A DNA stretch of 64,000 nucleotides from Achromobacter pestifer. Lineage in GTDB: Bacteria; Pseudomonadota; Gammaproteobacteria; Burkholderiales; Burkholderiaceae_B. A model generated the notes under the pieces. That model had not been told where the DNA came from and made no database searches. It was given only the letters and a program-made list of their open reading frames with translations. The stretch is taken from NCBI RefSeq assembly GCF_902859625.1, contig NZ_CADIJX010000002.1, positions 930,001 through 994,000 of the forward strand. The letters run 5' to 3'. Made by a program: the position numbers and the translations under genes. Shown piece after piece: positions 8,931-17,243 of the stretch. The first letter of the stretch is position 1; the number at the start of each line of letters is the position of its first letter.

Positions 8931-9752
8931 TCAGCGCAATGGCGATTCCCGGGTAAGGCTGTCGGTCTCCAAGGCCGCCAGCGTATCCAGGAAGCGCCAG
9001 GCAAAGGATCCCGGGCCTTCGGCCAGCGCGCCGGCGCGTTGGCCCGCGATGCCGAAGCAGGACAGGGCGGCCACGGCGGCGATGTAAGGATCGCCTTTGG
9101 ACACAGCGGCGAAGGCGCCGACCAACGCCGTCAGCGCGCAGCCCGTGGCCGTGACGCAAGGCATCAGCGCGGAACCGCCCGTGACGCGCACCGAGCGCTT
9201 TCCGTCCGTGACGTAGTCCGTTTCACCGGTGACGGCGACGACCGTTTGGTGGGCCACGGCGATGGCCAGTGCGGCCTGTTCCGCCTGCGCCACGGAGTCG
9301 CGCGCATCCACGCCTTTGCTGGCGCTTCGGCCGCCGGCCAGCGCGATGATCTCCGAGGCATTGCCGCGGATGATGGCGGGGCGCAAGGCCAGCAATTGTT
9401 GGACGGCGTTGCGGCGGAAGGCGGTGGCGTGATGGGCCACCGGATCCAGCACCCAGGGCACGCCGGCCTGCCGGGCGGACGCGGCGGTCAGCAGCATGCT
9501 TTCCAGCCATGGCGCGGACAGGGTGCCAATGTTGATCACCACCGCGCCCGCCACACGCGCGAATTCTGGCGCCTCGTCCGTGGCATGCACCATGGCAGGG
9601 GACGCGCCCATCGCCAGCAGCACGTTCGCCGTGATGTTCATGGACACGAAATTGGTCAGGCATTGCACCAGCGGCGCGTCGCGCCGGACGGCGGCGTACA
9701 GGTCCTGGGATGCGTGGGCCAGGGCAGAGAGATCGAAGTGGGAATCAGCCAT
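8931..9752 (-). CDS. thiM: Hydroxyethylthiazole kinase
   Basis: 273 residues, normal length for ThiM. Motifs include PLVQCLTNFVSMNITANVLL at the N-terminus, PWVLDPVAHHATAFR, IIRGNASEI and the anion-hole segment TATGCALTALVGAF with its catalytic cysteine near the C-terminus. The enzyme phosphorylates 4-methyl-5-(2-hydroxyethyl)thiazole so it can be joined to the pyrimidine by ThiE, a salvage branch of thiamine synthesis. thiE and thiD are not adjacent. A short sequence like the 3' core of a thiamine pyrophosphate riboswitch lies immediately upstream and is treated among the findings. Confidence 0.93.
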   Translation of the reverse strand: MADSHFDLSALAHASQDLYAAVRRDAPLVQCLTNFVSMNITANVLLAMGASPAMVHATDEAPEFARVAGAVVINIGTLSAPWLESMLLTAASARQAGVPWVLDPVAHHATAFRRNAVQQLLALRPAIIRGNASEIIALAGGRSASKGVDARDSVAQAEQAALAIAVAHQTVVAVTGETDYVTDGKRSVRVTGGSALMPCVTATGCALTALVGAFAAVSKGDPYIAAVAALSCFGIAGQRAGALAEGPGSFAWRFLDTLAALETDSLTRESPLR

Positions 9753-9883
9753 GCGGGGAAGGAATCAGGTTCAACGGGGGCCGAGAGGCCTGCGTATGGT
9801 CTGGCTGGGTGGGCAGGCTTGTCAAGCGAGGCGTTGGGGCCCATGTGAGTGCGCTGCGGGTGACAGGCAAGACGTCCAAAACT

Positions 9884-9937
9884 TTAATTGACACCGTAAT
9901 AAATAAACAATAAATTAATTGCCATGGTGTTAATTAA
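9884..9937. promoter_or_regulatory. AT-rich operator/promoter of the catabolic operon
   Basis: TTAATTGACACC (9884-9895) and GGTGTTAATTAA (9926-9937) form an inverted repeat with 11 of 12 matching positions, and the stretch between them is almost pure A/T. It sits immediately before the first gene of the aryl-CoA type operon. The half-site TTTAATTGA recurs twice in the large palindrome at 17148-17193 next to the TetR gene, so this is a likely TetR operator, with the promoter inside the AT-rich core. Confidence 0.6.
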
Positions 9938-9948
9938 TGGAGAGGCAC

Positions 9949-11199
9949 ATGGCTGACATCGAAAACGCCGCCGTGACGGCCGGCATGCGCGGGGCCTCGT
10001 GGGACGCAGCGTTGATGCAGCGTCCGTACAAGGTGGTCCCGTATAGCCTGGGAACGGCGGATGGCCAACGCACGTTGGGTTTCCTGTTTACGGCGTCAGG
10101 AAAAGAGCGGACCGTTGTGTCGTTGATGCATCCACGCGAAATGTCGGTCACCCATTACATGGTGCCCGCCGTCCTGGACGCGGGTTGCGCATGTTGGGTG
10201 CAGGGCCCCCGTTCGATTGGCAATGACCTTCGCCTGGAGCATGAAATTGCGTTATTTGACGTGGCCGCCGGCATGCAGCACCTGCGCCAGCTTGGCTACG
10301 AGCGCATTGTCCTGCTTGGAAACTCTGGTGGCGCGGGCCTGTATTCGCTATACAACCAGCAATCACTTGTCAGCCCGGCCGAGCGCATCCCCAGGACACC
10401 GGCGGGCCGGCCCACTCATCTATCTGAACTTGCCATGCCGGCCGTCGACGGTTTGGTATTGCTATCGCCGCATCCGGGGCAAGGAAAGCTGCTGATGTCC
10501 GGCCTGGACCCATCCGTGGTCGATGAGCAGGATCCGATGCAGACCGATCCTGAATTGGACCCGTTTTCCGAAGCCAATGGTTTCGACCCACAAGCGGGGC
10601 GGGCGCATTACGACGCCGCATTTCTCCAAAAATATCGCGCGGCGCAAGGGGACAGGGTCGAGCGCATCGATCAGCGAGCAAGGGAGCTGTTGGCCGAAAA
10701 GCAGTCTGCCCGCGCCCAGGTCAAAGCAGGATCGCAGCGTGCGTCGGATCGGAAGCTGGCGGCGTTTGCGCCGATATTCCATGTCTGGCGTACCGATGCC
10801 GACCCTCGGGCATGGGACCCCTCGTTGGATCCTTCGGACCGAAAGATTGGATCGCTGTGGGGCAAGGACCCGTTTGTGTCGAATTGGGGTAGCGTTGGTT
10901 TCGCTCGGGTCGTCACCCCGGAATCCTGGCTGTCGACGTGGTCCGGCCTTTCTTCCAATGCTTCACTGGAACGGACGTTGCCCGCCGTGTCGCAGCGAAC
11001 GCTGCTGCTGGAATACACGGGTGATCAATGCACCTTTCCAACGGACATCACGGCAATCTTCGAGCAGATCGGCGCGTCGGCCAAGACACATGTACGGGTG
11101 CGCGGCAATCACCACGGCATGGCGCTGAGCAAGGACGAACCCGCAGGCCGAACCGTGGCGGCCCGGCATCTGGTGGAGTGGCTGCGCTCGTACTTCTAA
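9949..11199 (+). CDS. Alpha/beta-hydrolase family protein, first gene of aryl-CoA type operon
   Basis: 416 residues. ATG 9949 is favoured over ATG 9937 because GGAGAGG lies six bases before it. The nucleophile elbow is GNSGGAG with Ser126, and a histidine in GNHHGMAL (about residue 388) completes the fold's triad; an Asp in the EYTGDQCTFP segment is the likely acid. A long insertion (about residues 150-290) separates the core strands, unlike small lipases. In the operon it could hydrolyse a ring-cleavage product or an ester or amide form of the starting compound. The family assignment is sound; the substrate is unknown. Confidence 0.75.
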   Translation: MADIENAAVTAGMRGASWDAALMQRPYKVVPYSLGTADGQRTLGFLFTASGKERTVVSLMHPREMSVTHYMVPAVLDAGCACWVQGPRSIGNDLRLEHEIALFDVAAGMQHLRQLGYERIVLLGNSGGAGLYSLYNQQSLVSPAERIPRTPAGRPTHLSELAMPAVDGLVLLSPHPGQGKLLMSGLDPSVVDEQDPMQTDPELDPFSEANGFDPQAGRAHYDAAFLQKYRAAQGDRVERIDQRARELLAEKQSARAQVKAGSQRASDRKLAAFAPIFHVWRTDADPRAWDPSLDPSDRKIGSLWGKDPFVSNWGSVGFARVVTPESWLSTWSGLSSNASLERTLPAVSQRTLLLEYTGDQCTFPTDITAIFEQIGASAKTHVRVRGNHHGMALSKDEPAGRTVAARHLVEWLRSYF

Positions 11200-11253
11200 G
11201 ACGAGGCGGACCAAGGGATAGGAGACACGCCTGTCTGGGCGTAAGAGGAAATT

Positions 11254-12957
11254 ATGTCGAGTTTGGAAAATATCCTGCCGGCTGAGCGATTGGACGGGGT
11301 GCGCTACCCCGACGAGGTCCGGTTGAATGCGTATGTGCGGCAGGGCGTCCTGACGCGAGAGACCTTGGTAGGCGGATTCCGCCAGGCATTTGTCGACCAT
11401 GCGGATCGCCTTGCCCTGGTGGGGCCGGATGCGGAATACACATACCGCGAACTGGACGAGCGCAGCGACCGTCTGGCCGCGGCGCTCCTGGATCTGGGCC
11501 TGCGGCCGCTGGACCGCGCAATATTCCAGTGCGGCAACAGTCATGAACTGCTGGTCATGTTCTGCGCCTGCCTGAAGGCGGGTGTCATCCCGATATGTTC
11601 ATTGCAGGCATTTCGCAAGCTGGAGATCGAATACCTGGGGAATCTTGCGCAAGCGCGTTTGCATCTGGTTCAAGGCGATGATCCCAAGTTCGACGACGTG
11701 TCGTTTGCCGAGGAGATGCAGCAACACGTTCCGACGTTGAAGTTCGTGCTTCAAGCACGAGGCTGCGCCCGAGGGTCCGCCACAACCATCGACCAACTCA
11801 TCCAGGCGATGCCGCTGGCGACGGCTCGAATGCGGCTGGCCGCGATCACGCACCATCCGTTCCAGGTTGCCGTGTTCCAGCTGTCGGGCGGCACGACAGG
11901 CGTTCCCAAGATCATCCCCCGTTTCCAGGCCGAGTATCTCTACAACATGAGAGCCGTGGCAGCGTGGAATCAGTACACGCCGGAGGATGTTCTGTTCTTC
12001 CCCACGCCGTACATGCACAACCTGAACATGGGGTGCTTTTTTGGCCCCTTCCTGCTTAGCGGCGCAAAGGTCACCGTGTGCCGTAGCCTGGATGACGCCA
12101 CGCTTCAGGGCCTGGTAAGAACGTACCGGCCGACGTGGTTCGGAGTGGCCGGGCCCATCCTTACGCGCATCCTGCCTGAATTGAAGCGAGCCAGCCCGGA
12201 TGAAAAAGCGCGTCGTCGCTTCATCACGCCACGTAATGCCGCAGGGATGAGCCGCACGACCGGTTCGCCGGTATTCCACATCTTCGGCATGACCGAGGGC
12301 GTAATCATGTTCGCGAAAGCGGGGGACTGCGCCGACGTGCTGGAGCATTCGGTGGGGCGGCCGGTGTCCACGCACGACGAGGTCAGGATCGTCGAGATTG
12401 GCACTGACGTGCCGGTGGAAGAGGGCCAGGTCGGAGAGGCATTGTTCAAGGGGCCGTACACGATCAGCGGCTATTACAAGTCCGAAGCTGAGGATGTCCA
12501 CCGGTTTACGTCAGATGGCTTCTATCGATCCGGGGATTTGATGCGGCGCCAGACGTTTGGAAGCGATGCGTACTACTTCTTTTGCGGAAGAATCAAGGAC
12601 GTCGTGGACCGTGGTGGCGAAAAAATAAACGCCGAGGAAGTGGAGAACGTCCTTAACGGCCATCCGGAGATATTGACTTCGGCCGTGGTGGCGATGCCCG
12701 ACCCGGTCTACGGGGAGCGCGCCTGTGCCTTTGTCATTGCCCGGAATGCCGAATCGCAGTTGACGCTATCCATGCTTTGCAGCCATCTGCAAGCGGCCGG
12801 GTTGGCCAAGTTCAAGTGGCCTGAGCGATTGGAGGTCGTGGACGAATTCCCTTTGTCCGCGTCCGGAAAACTCAGCAAGAAGGCCTTGCGCAGTCAAATT
12901 GCCGCCATGCTACAGGCGGAGAACGGCCAGATCCCGAACGGAGTCGATTCCAAATGA
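11254..12957 (+). CDS. Aryl acid:CoA or aryl-AMP ligase (EntE/DhbE/SdgA-like adenylate-forming enzyme)
   Basis: 567 residues, started at ATG 11254 after AGAGGA. ANL-superfamily motifs: QLSGGTTGVPKIIPR (phosphate loop), HIFGMTEG, YRSGDLMRR, GRIKDVVDRGGEKINAEEVE and the C-terminal LSASGKLSKKAL with the catalytic lysine. The pattern is closest to 2,3-dihydroxybenzoate and salicylate activating enzymes. The stretch before HIFGMTEG is about seven residues shorter than in EntE and lacks its GGA loop. Likely reaction: ATP-dependent activation of a hydroxybenzoate-like acid to its CoA ester, giving the substrate of the monooxygenase encoded two genes on. Stop overlaps the next ATG. Confidence 0.82.
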   Translation: MSSLENILPAERLDGVRYPDEVRLNAYVRQGVLTRETLVGGFRQAFVDHADRLALVGPDAEYTYRELDERSDRLAAALLDLGLRPLDRAIFQCGNSHELLVMFCACLKAGVIPICSLQAFRKLEIEYLGNLAQARLHLVQGDDPKFDDVSFAEEMQQHVPTLKFVLQARGCARGSATTIDQLIQAMPLATARMRLAAITHHPFQVAVFQLSGGTTGVPKIIPRFQAEYLYNMRAVAAWNQYTPEDVLFFPTPYMHNLNMGCFFGPFLLSGAKVTVCRSLDDATLQGLVRTYRPTWFGVAGPILTRILPELKRASPDEKARRRFITPRNAAGMSRTTGSPVFHIFGMTEGVIMFAKAGDCADVLEHSVGRPVSTHDEVRIVEIGTDVPVEEGQVGEALFKGPYTISGYYKSEAEDVHRFTSDGFYRSGDLMRRQTFGSDAYYFFCGRIKDVVDRGGEKINAEEVENVLNGHPEILTSAVVAMPDPVYGERACAFVIARNAESQLTLSMLCSHLQAAGLAKFKWPERLEVVDEFPLSASGKLSKKALRSQIAAMLQAENGQIPNGVDSK

Positions 12958-13808
12958 AGACGTCTTTGCCCAATCTCTCGTCCATTCCTTCCGTGCGTCT
13001 GCATGGCGTGCATCACACGGCAAGGCCAACCTGGAAGCTCTCGGAAACAGTCCATTTCTATCGTGACCTCTTGGGGCTGCCGCTTGTGCATGCGATTTCC
13101 GCGAAAGGGTGGGGGCCAGAGAATCATCCTGACTTCCTGCACTTCTTCTTTGATAGCGGGGACGCCAGCACGATTGCATTCTTCTACTACATCGGCACGG
13201 ACAGGCCAGAACGGTTGGTCCCGACAGACCACTATCAGGATCGTGCCACGCACACGGCCTGGCGTGTTGAGAGCGAGGCCGAGTTGCTGGAGTGGCGCGC
13301 GCGGGTGGAAGCAGTCGGTATCCCTTTGCGCTATCAAATCCGTCATGAAGTGATCGAGTCGATCTACTTCAACGATCCCAATGGCTATCCGATCGAGATA
13401 ACGTGGCAGGTGCGTCCGTTCAGCAGGCAGGACGCTGATGACGCGAAAAACACATTGGAAGCCGCCATGCGGCTGGAAGAGGCGGGATTCAGCGCCATTG
13501 AACCCGTGTGGCAGGAAAAGGGCGCGGCCCTGGGCGCCAGTGCTGCTGGCAGGGCCGCCATCTACGTGCTGGATGTTCCCGAGTTCAAGGCTCTGCTGGA
13601 GGTGGCCAACGCCACGCCGGGTTATTCCTCCAAATCTGCCGGCAACGGTTACGTGTGCATCGAAGGCTCTCCGGGGTTGGCATTTCAACGCAAAGCCCTT
13701 GGGTTCAAGCCGGCCGTTTGGTATGGAGCGCTGACGGGCGGCCTTGCGGGGCGCATAGAGCGTTTTGACATGGACGCATTGGTAATCGCGCCGCTGGAGC
13801 AGCCATGA
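12954..13808 (+). CDS. VOC-superfamily ring-cleavage dioxygenase-like protein with extra C-terminal domain
   Basis: 284 residues. The N-terminal half is a vicinal-oxygen-chelate module with a plausible 2-His-1-Glu metal site: His21 in VHHTARP, His100 in ATHTAWRV and Glu148 in GYPIEIT, preceded by the usual NDPNGYP loop. Extradiol-type enzymes of this fold open catechol or hydroquinone rings. Residues 150-284 do not repeat the VOC motifs; they contain YVLDVPEF, an AVWYGALTGGLAGRIERFD block and no obvious catalytic residues, and I do not recognise this part. ATGA overlaps at both ends couple it to the ligase and the monooxygenase. In the proposed pathway it would cleave the hydroxylated ring. 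Confidence 0.7.
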   Translation: MKTSLPNLSSIPSVRLHGVHHTARPTWKLSETVHFYRDLLGLPLVHAISAKGWGPENHPDFLHFFFDSGDASTIAFFYYIGTDRPERLVPTDHYQDRATHTAWRVESEAELLEWRARVEAVGIPLRYQIRHEVIESIYFNDPNGYPIEITWQVRPFSRQDADDAKNTLEAAMRLEEAGFSAIEPVWQEKGAALGASAAGRAAIYVLDVPEFKALLEVANATPGYSSKSAGNGYVCIEGSPGLAFQRKALGFKPAVWYGALTGGLAGRIERFDMDALVIAPLEQP

Positions 13809-14962
13809 AAGCCGCCATCATCGGAGGGGGCCCCTCGGGCCTGTTTCTTTCCATCCTGCTGAAGCGGGCCCAGCCGGACGCCAGTATTGCCGTGTACGAG
13901 CAGAACTCCGCCGATGCCACGTTCGGCTTCGGCGTGGTCATGGCCGACACGGGCCTTGCCCAATTGCGCCATGCCGACCCGCAAGTGTTCGATGCGTTGG
14001 CGGCGGCCATGCGTTTCAGTGATCAGCAGATCATCGTGTCGCGTGAGGCACCGATCACGATCAAGCGCCCGGGCAGCGGCGGCGCTATATCCCGCATCAA
14101 GTTGCTGCGGATTCTTGGCGAACGCGCGCGGGATCTAGGCGTGGACATCCGCTACGAGCAGCGAATTGAGAACTTCGCCCAATTGGATGCGGACGTGGTG
14201 GTGGGGGCGGACGGCATCAATTCACGGGTGCGCGATAGCGAAGCGGATGCATTCGACGTGCAGCGCGCGAGCCTGTCCAATCATTTCGCCTGGTACGGTG
14301 TCGCAAAGGCTTTTCCGTCTCCAAGCCTGGTGTTCCGCAAGCAGGGTGAAGGCTACTTCGTCGCACACTACTACCCATATTCGGAATCGATGAGCACGTT
14401 CGTTGCCGAGTGCGATCACCTGACGTGGCGGACCCTGGGCATGGAGACGATGAGCGCCGACGAGCGGCAAGCGGTGTTCGAGCGCGTCTTCGCCCCGGAA
14501 CTGGGTGGGCACAATTTGGTGTCCAACCATTCCACCTGGCGCCAGTTCCCGGTTATCCGCGCGCGCAATTGGCATGTCGGCAATCGAGTGCTGATCGGCG
14601 ACGCATTGAGCAGCGCACACTTCTCGATCGGCTCCGGCACGCGCATTGCCATGGAGGACGCGATTGCGTTGGCAAAGGCGCTGAATGCATCGCCGGACGA
14701 TATTCCGTGTGCGCTTGGACGCTATGTCGACGAGCGGCAGCCGCAAAAGCAGAAGCTGATCGGAGCATCCGAAGCCTCCTTCAATTGGTACGAGAACATC
14801 CGCGGCTGGATGGATGCGTATGAACCTCAGGAGTTCGTGTTGCGATTCATGACGCGCACCGGACGGGTGGATATCGGAAGATTGCGCGAACAGTATCCCG
14901 CGCTGGTGATGGGTTTCGAGGCGGCAGGCCTGGTCCCCGCTCAGGCTGGGGCATCCTCATGA
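13805..14962 (+). CDS. FAD-dependent aryl-CoA monooxygenase (salicylyl-CoA 5-hydroxylase-like)
   Basis: 385 residues. The dinucleotide-binding motif GGGPSGLFLSILLK lies at residues 8-21, the DG motif appears as VVVGADGINSRVR near residue 140, and the second FAD motif is LIGDALSSAHFSIGSG around residue 264. The C-terminal stretch with SFNWYENIRGWMD and FMTRTGRVD resembles salicylyl-CoA 5-hydroxylase and 2-aminobenzoyl-CoA monooxygenase rather than free-acid hydroxylases. Together with the ligase before it and the thioesterase after it, this gives the three-step logic activate, hydroxylate, release. NAD(P)H would be the electron donor. Confidence 0.82.
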   Translation: MKAAIIGGGPSGLFLSILLKRAQPDASIAVYEQNSADATFGFGVVMADTGLAQLRHADPQVFDALAAAMRFSDQQIIVSREAPITIKRPGSGGAISRIKLLRILGERARDLGVDIRYEQRIENFAQLDADVVVGADGINSRVRDSEADAFDVQRASLSNHFAWYGVAKAFPSPSLVFRKQGEGYFVAHYYPYSESMSTFVAECDHLTWRTLGMETMSADERQAVFERVFAPELGGHNLVSNHSTWRQFPVIRARNWHVGNRVLIGDALSSAHFSIGSGTRIAMEDAIALAKALNASPDDIPCALGRYVDERQPQKQKLIGASEASFNWYENIRGWMDAYEPQEFVLRFMTRTGRVDIGRLREQYPALVMGFEAAGLVPAQAGASS

Positions 14963-15423
14963 AAGCCACGGAAATGGTCTTGACGACCACCCCATTCGTC
15001 GTCCGCCGCGAAGTCCGTTGGGGAGACTGCGATCCCGCCGGCGTGGTTTACACGGGCCGCTTTCCGGAGTACGTGCTGGGCGCGGTTGCACTCTATACGG
15101 AGCATCTGGGCGAGGGGCGCCGATTGGGCGATGCGCATGGGGTGGGCACACCGTGCCGAGGCATGTCATTCGACTTCGTGGGCACATTGTGGCCAGGAGA
15201 TGTGATCTTGATTGAATGCAAGATGGGCGCGATGCGGACGCGGTCATTCGATATTCAGGTCAACGCATGCCGGCCGGATGGTTCCGCTGTCTTTTCGGCA
15301 GTTTTTTCACCCATCTGCGTCCGCCAGGACGAGCGGATCGGGACGCCGATCCCGGCCGCTCTCCGAACGGTCCTGCTCCGCCACGGCGCCTATGAAACCC
15401 ACATGAACGAAGGCTCGGCATGA
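14959..15423 (+). CDS. Acyl-CoA thioesterase, 4-hydroxybenzoyl-CoA thioesterase family
   Basis: 154 residues, a single hotdog domain. The motif WGDCDPAGVVYTGRFPEYV near residues 20-38 carries the catalytic Asp of the 4HBT family (D-PAG-V-Y). Start and stop overlap the neighbouring genes (ATGA). It would release the hydroxylated acid from CoA, as in gentisyl-CoA thioesterases of the 4-hydroxybenzoate and salicylate CoA routes. Small thioesterases of this fold have broad specificity, so the substrate rests on gene order. Confidence 0.85.
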   Translation: MKATEMVLTTTPFVVRREVRWGDCDPAGVVYTGRFPEYVLGAVALYTEHLGEGRRLGDAHGVGTPCRGMSFDFVGTLWPGDVILIECKMGAMRTRSFDIQVNACRPDGSAVFSAVFSPICVRQDERIGTPIPAALRTVLLRHGAYETHMNEGSA

Positions 15424-16172
15424 CCTACAAAATTGGCCAGATTGTTCCTAGCTCGAATGTCACGATGGAACGCGAAGTGCCTGCGATCTTTGGCGCCCGG
15501 ATGGGGGCCTTGCCAGAGCGCTTTTCCTTTCACTCCAGCAGGGTGCGCATGCATCGCGTGGTGCCTGAGGAATTGCAGCGGATGAATAGCGACATGGGCC
15601 GCTGCGCGCTGGAATTGGCGGATGCCCAGGTCGACATCATGAGTACGGCATGTCTGGTGGCCACGATGTGCATGGGCCAGGGCTACCATCGACAGGCACA
15701 GCGCGAGTTGCAGGAGGCGCTGGCATCCATGCCTTGGCGCCCGGCCATCATGACGTCGGCTGGCGCCCTGGTGGATCAGTTGAAGGCGTTCGGCGCCAAG
15801 CGGATTTCACTGCTGGCGCCATATAGCGATGCCCTGACCCGGGTGGTCGTGGATTACATCGAGGCGGAAGGGATTCAGGTGAAGGACTTCCGGAATTTCT
15901 CCATCCTGGACAATCTGGAAGTCGGCAACCGGGACCCGCTTGCCTTGCTGGAGGACGTCAAGGCGCTGGATACCGCTGGCGTGGATACGGTGGTGCTGTC
16001 GGCATGTGTGCAGATGCCGTCACTGGCGGCCATTGAACGTGCCCAAGAAGCATTGGGCATCCCCGTGACGTCGACCGCCATATGCACGGCCCGGCAAATG
16101 CTGGCCCATCTGAATCTGCCGCTGGAAGCGCCGGGTGCTGGCGCCTATCTGGGAAGCCGCATCGGCTTGTAG
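15420..16172 (+). CDS. maiA: Maleate cis-trans isomerase
   Basis: 250 residues. The protein follows the NicE/MaiA family closely: IGQIVPSSNVTMEREVP at the N-terminus, PERFSFHSSRVRM, catalytic Cys78 in STACLVATM and Cys196 in VLSACVQM, and a C-terminal PGAGAYLGS. The enzyme converts maleate to fumarate through a cysteine adduct without cofactor. It is the last gene of the coupled series and defines the end of the pathway: whatever the ring substrate is, the operon should deliver maleate. Other Asp/Glu-racemase-superfamily activities (arylmalonate decarboxylase) are less likely given the motifs. Confidence 0.88.
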   Translation: MTYKIGQIVPSSNVTMEREVPAIFGARMGALPERFSFHSSRVRMHRVVPEELQRMNSDMGRCALELADAQVDIMSTACLVATMCMGQGYHRQAQRELQEALASMPWRPAIMTSAGALVDQLKAFGAKRISLLAPYSDALTRVVVDYIEAEGIQVKDFRNFSILDNLEVGNRDPLALLEDVKALDTAGVDTVVLSACVQMPSLAAIERAQEALGIPVTSTAICTARQMLAHLNLPLEAPGAGAYLGSRIGL

Positions 16173-16268
16173 CGCCGTGTCGAAGCGTGGGGTGGAGGCG
16201 GCGGTGGCATCGGCAGGCGCGTGGGGGCCACGCCAGGATATTTGCCAGGGAGGCAATAAAACCTTAGG

Positions 16269-17102
16269 ATGCCTCCAACTCGTCAAACCTCCAAGAGTGC
16301 TGATATGGCCGCCACAAAAGGGCCCCCCACCAGCGAGGCCGCGCCGCGCAAGCGGGGCCGTCCGCCCAGGGTCGAATCGCCGATCAATGACCAGGCTACG
16401 CTCAGCCGCGCAACCATCATTGCGCGCGCGATTGCGCTTGCGCGCGAGACATCCCTGGATCAGATTTCGATGGTGCAACTCGCCAAGGACTTTGGCGTGG
16501 CGCCGGGGCTGATTCACTACTACCTGGGCGGGAGGGACAAGCTCATCTCGGGTGTGCTCAACAACTACTACCGCGAACGGCTCGTCAGGATGCCGGCGTT
16601 GACGGGCGACTGGCGGGCCGATGTCGAGACGATCGCGCGCGTCAGTCTCGCCTTCGCGGTTGAGAACCCTGGCGTGAGTACCTACGTCGCCTCGCACAAC
16701 CGATTTCGCCTGTTCCAGGATGTCGAACCTGGCGAAACCGATTTCGGCGCGGCGTTCTTCAATCATGCGACAACGGCTTTCATGCAGGGTGGGTTTTCGG
16801 CCAAGCAGGTTGCCCTGGCCTATCACTTGCTTGCCCAGTTCCTGGTGGCAAGCAGCCGGGCCGAGGCGGCAAAGCAACTGCCTGTCTACCACCGCGACTT
16901 CATCCTTAGCCGTCTAGAGGCCATGCCTGCGGCGCAATACCCGGGCGCGCGCTACGTCAGTGAAGCGTTTTCCAGTTTGGACACGGAACTCGCGTTTGAA
17001 ACCGGGCTTCAGATCCTGCTTGATGGGATCGCGAATTGGACAGGGAAGCCTGACGCCAAGGCTGCGCCCAAGCGCAAACCGCGCACCAGCAAGACGCCCT
17101 GA
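16269..17102 (+). CDS. TetR/AcrR-family transcriptional regulator
   Basis: 277 residues from ATG 16269 (an internal ATG at 16305 is also possible; neither has a strong ribosome site). A basic leader with KRGRPP precedes the helix-turn-helix at about residues 62-95 (ISMVQLAKDFGVAPGLIHYY). The remainder is an alpha-helical ligand domain, and the C-terminus is Lys/Pro rich. It lies between the catabolic operon and the Bug gene, both of which have AT-rich dyads with the TTTAATTGA half-site, so it probably represses both until a pathway metabolite or CoA ester binds. Confidence 0.88.
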   Translation: MPPTRQTSKSADMAATKGPPTSEAAPRKRGRPPRVESPINDQATLSRATIIARAIALARETSLDQISMVQLAKDFGVAPGLIHYYLGGRDKLISGVLNNYYRERLVRMPALTGDWRADVETIARVSLAFAVENPGVSTYVASHNRFRLFQDVEPGETDFGAAFFNHATTAFMQGGFSAKQVALAYHLLAQFLVASSRAEAAKQLPVYHRDFILSRLEAMPAAQYPGARYVSEAFSSLDTELAFETGLQILLDGIANWTGKPDAKAAPKRKPRTSKTP

Positions 17103-17147
17103 ACCGGCCCGCAGGCGCGCGAGTCGTGCCGTGGTGTAAACCCTTAT

Positions 17148-17193
17148 TTAACAGTCTATCAATTAAATTTATATTTAATTGATAGACTGTTAA
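17148..17193. promoter_or_regulatory. 46-bp palindrome with perfect 21-bp arms, probable TetR operator
   Basis: The arms 17148-17168 and 17173-17193 are exact reverse complements around the loop TTAT. The inner part reads TCAATTAAAT and ATTTAATTGA, and the outer part AACAGTCTA and TAGACTGTT. It stands 46 bases downstream of the TetR stop and 50 bases upstream of the Bug gene start. It could bind two repressor dimers and contain the Bug promoter; as RNA it could also fold into an AU-rich hairpin terminating tetR transcription. Confidence 0.75.
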
Positions 17194-17243
17194 TAAGCTG
17201 CGCGCGAGGCAACTGCCGCGATGACGCCGCATAAGGAGACATC

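Noticed and set aside
12954-13808. Naming the VOC protein gentisate 1,2-dioxygenase
   Set aside because: Known gentisate dioxygenases are cupins; the fold here is different and the substrate is only inferred from the gene order.
16241-16260. TTGCC-AGGGA-GGCAA hairpin after the maleate isomerase gene as a terminator
   Set aside because: Only five pairs in the stem and no T-run; too weak to call.
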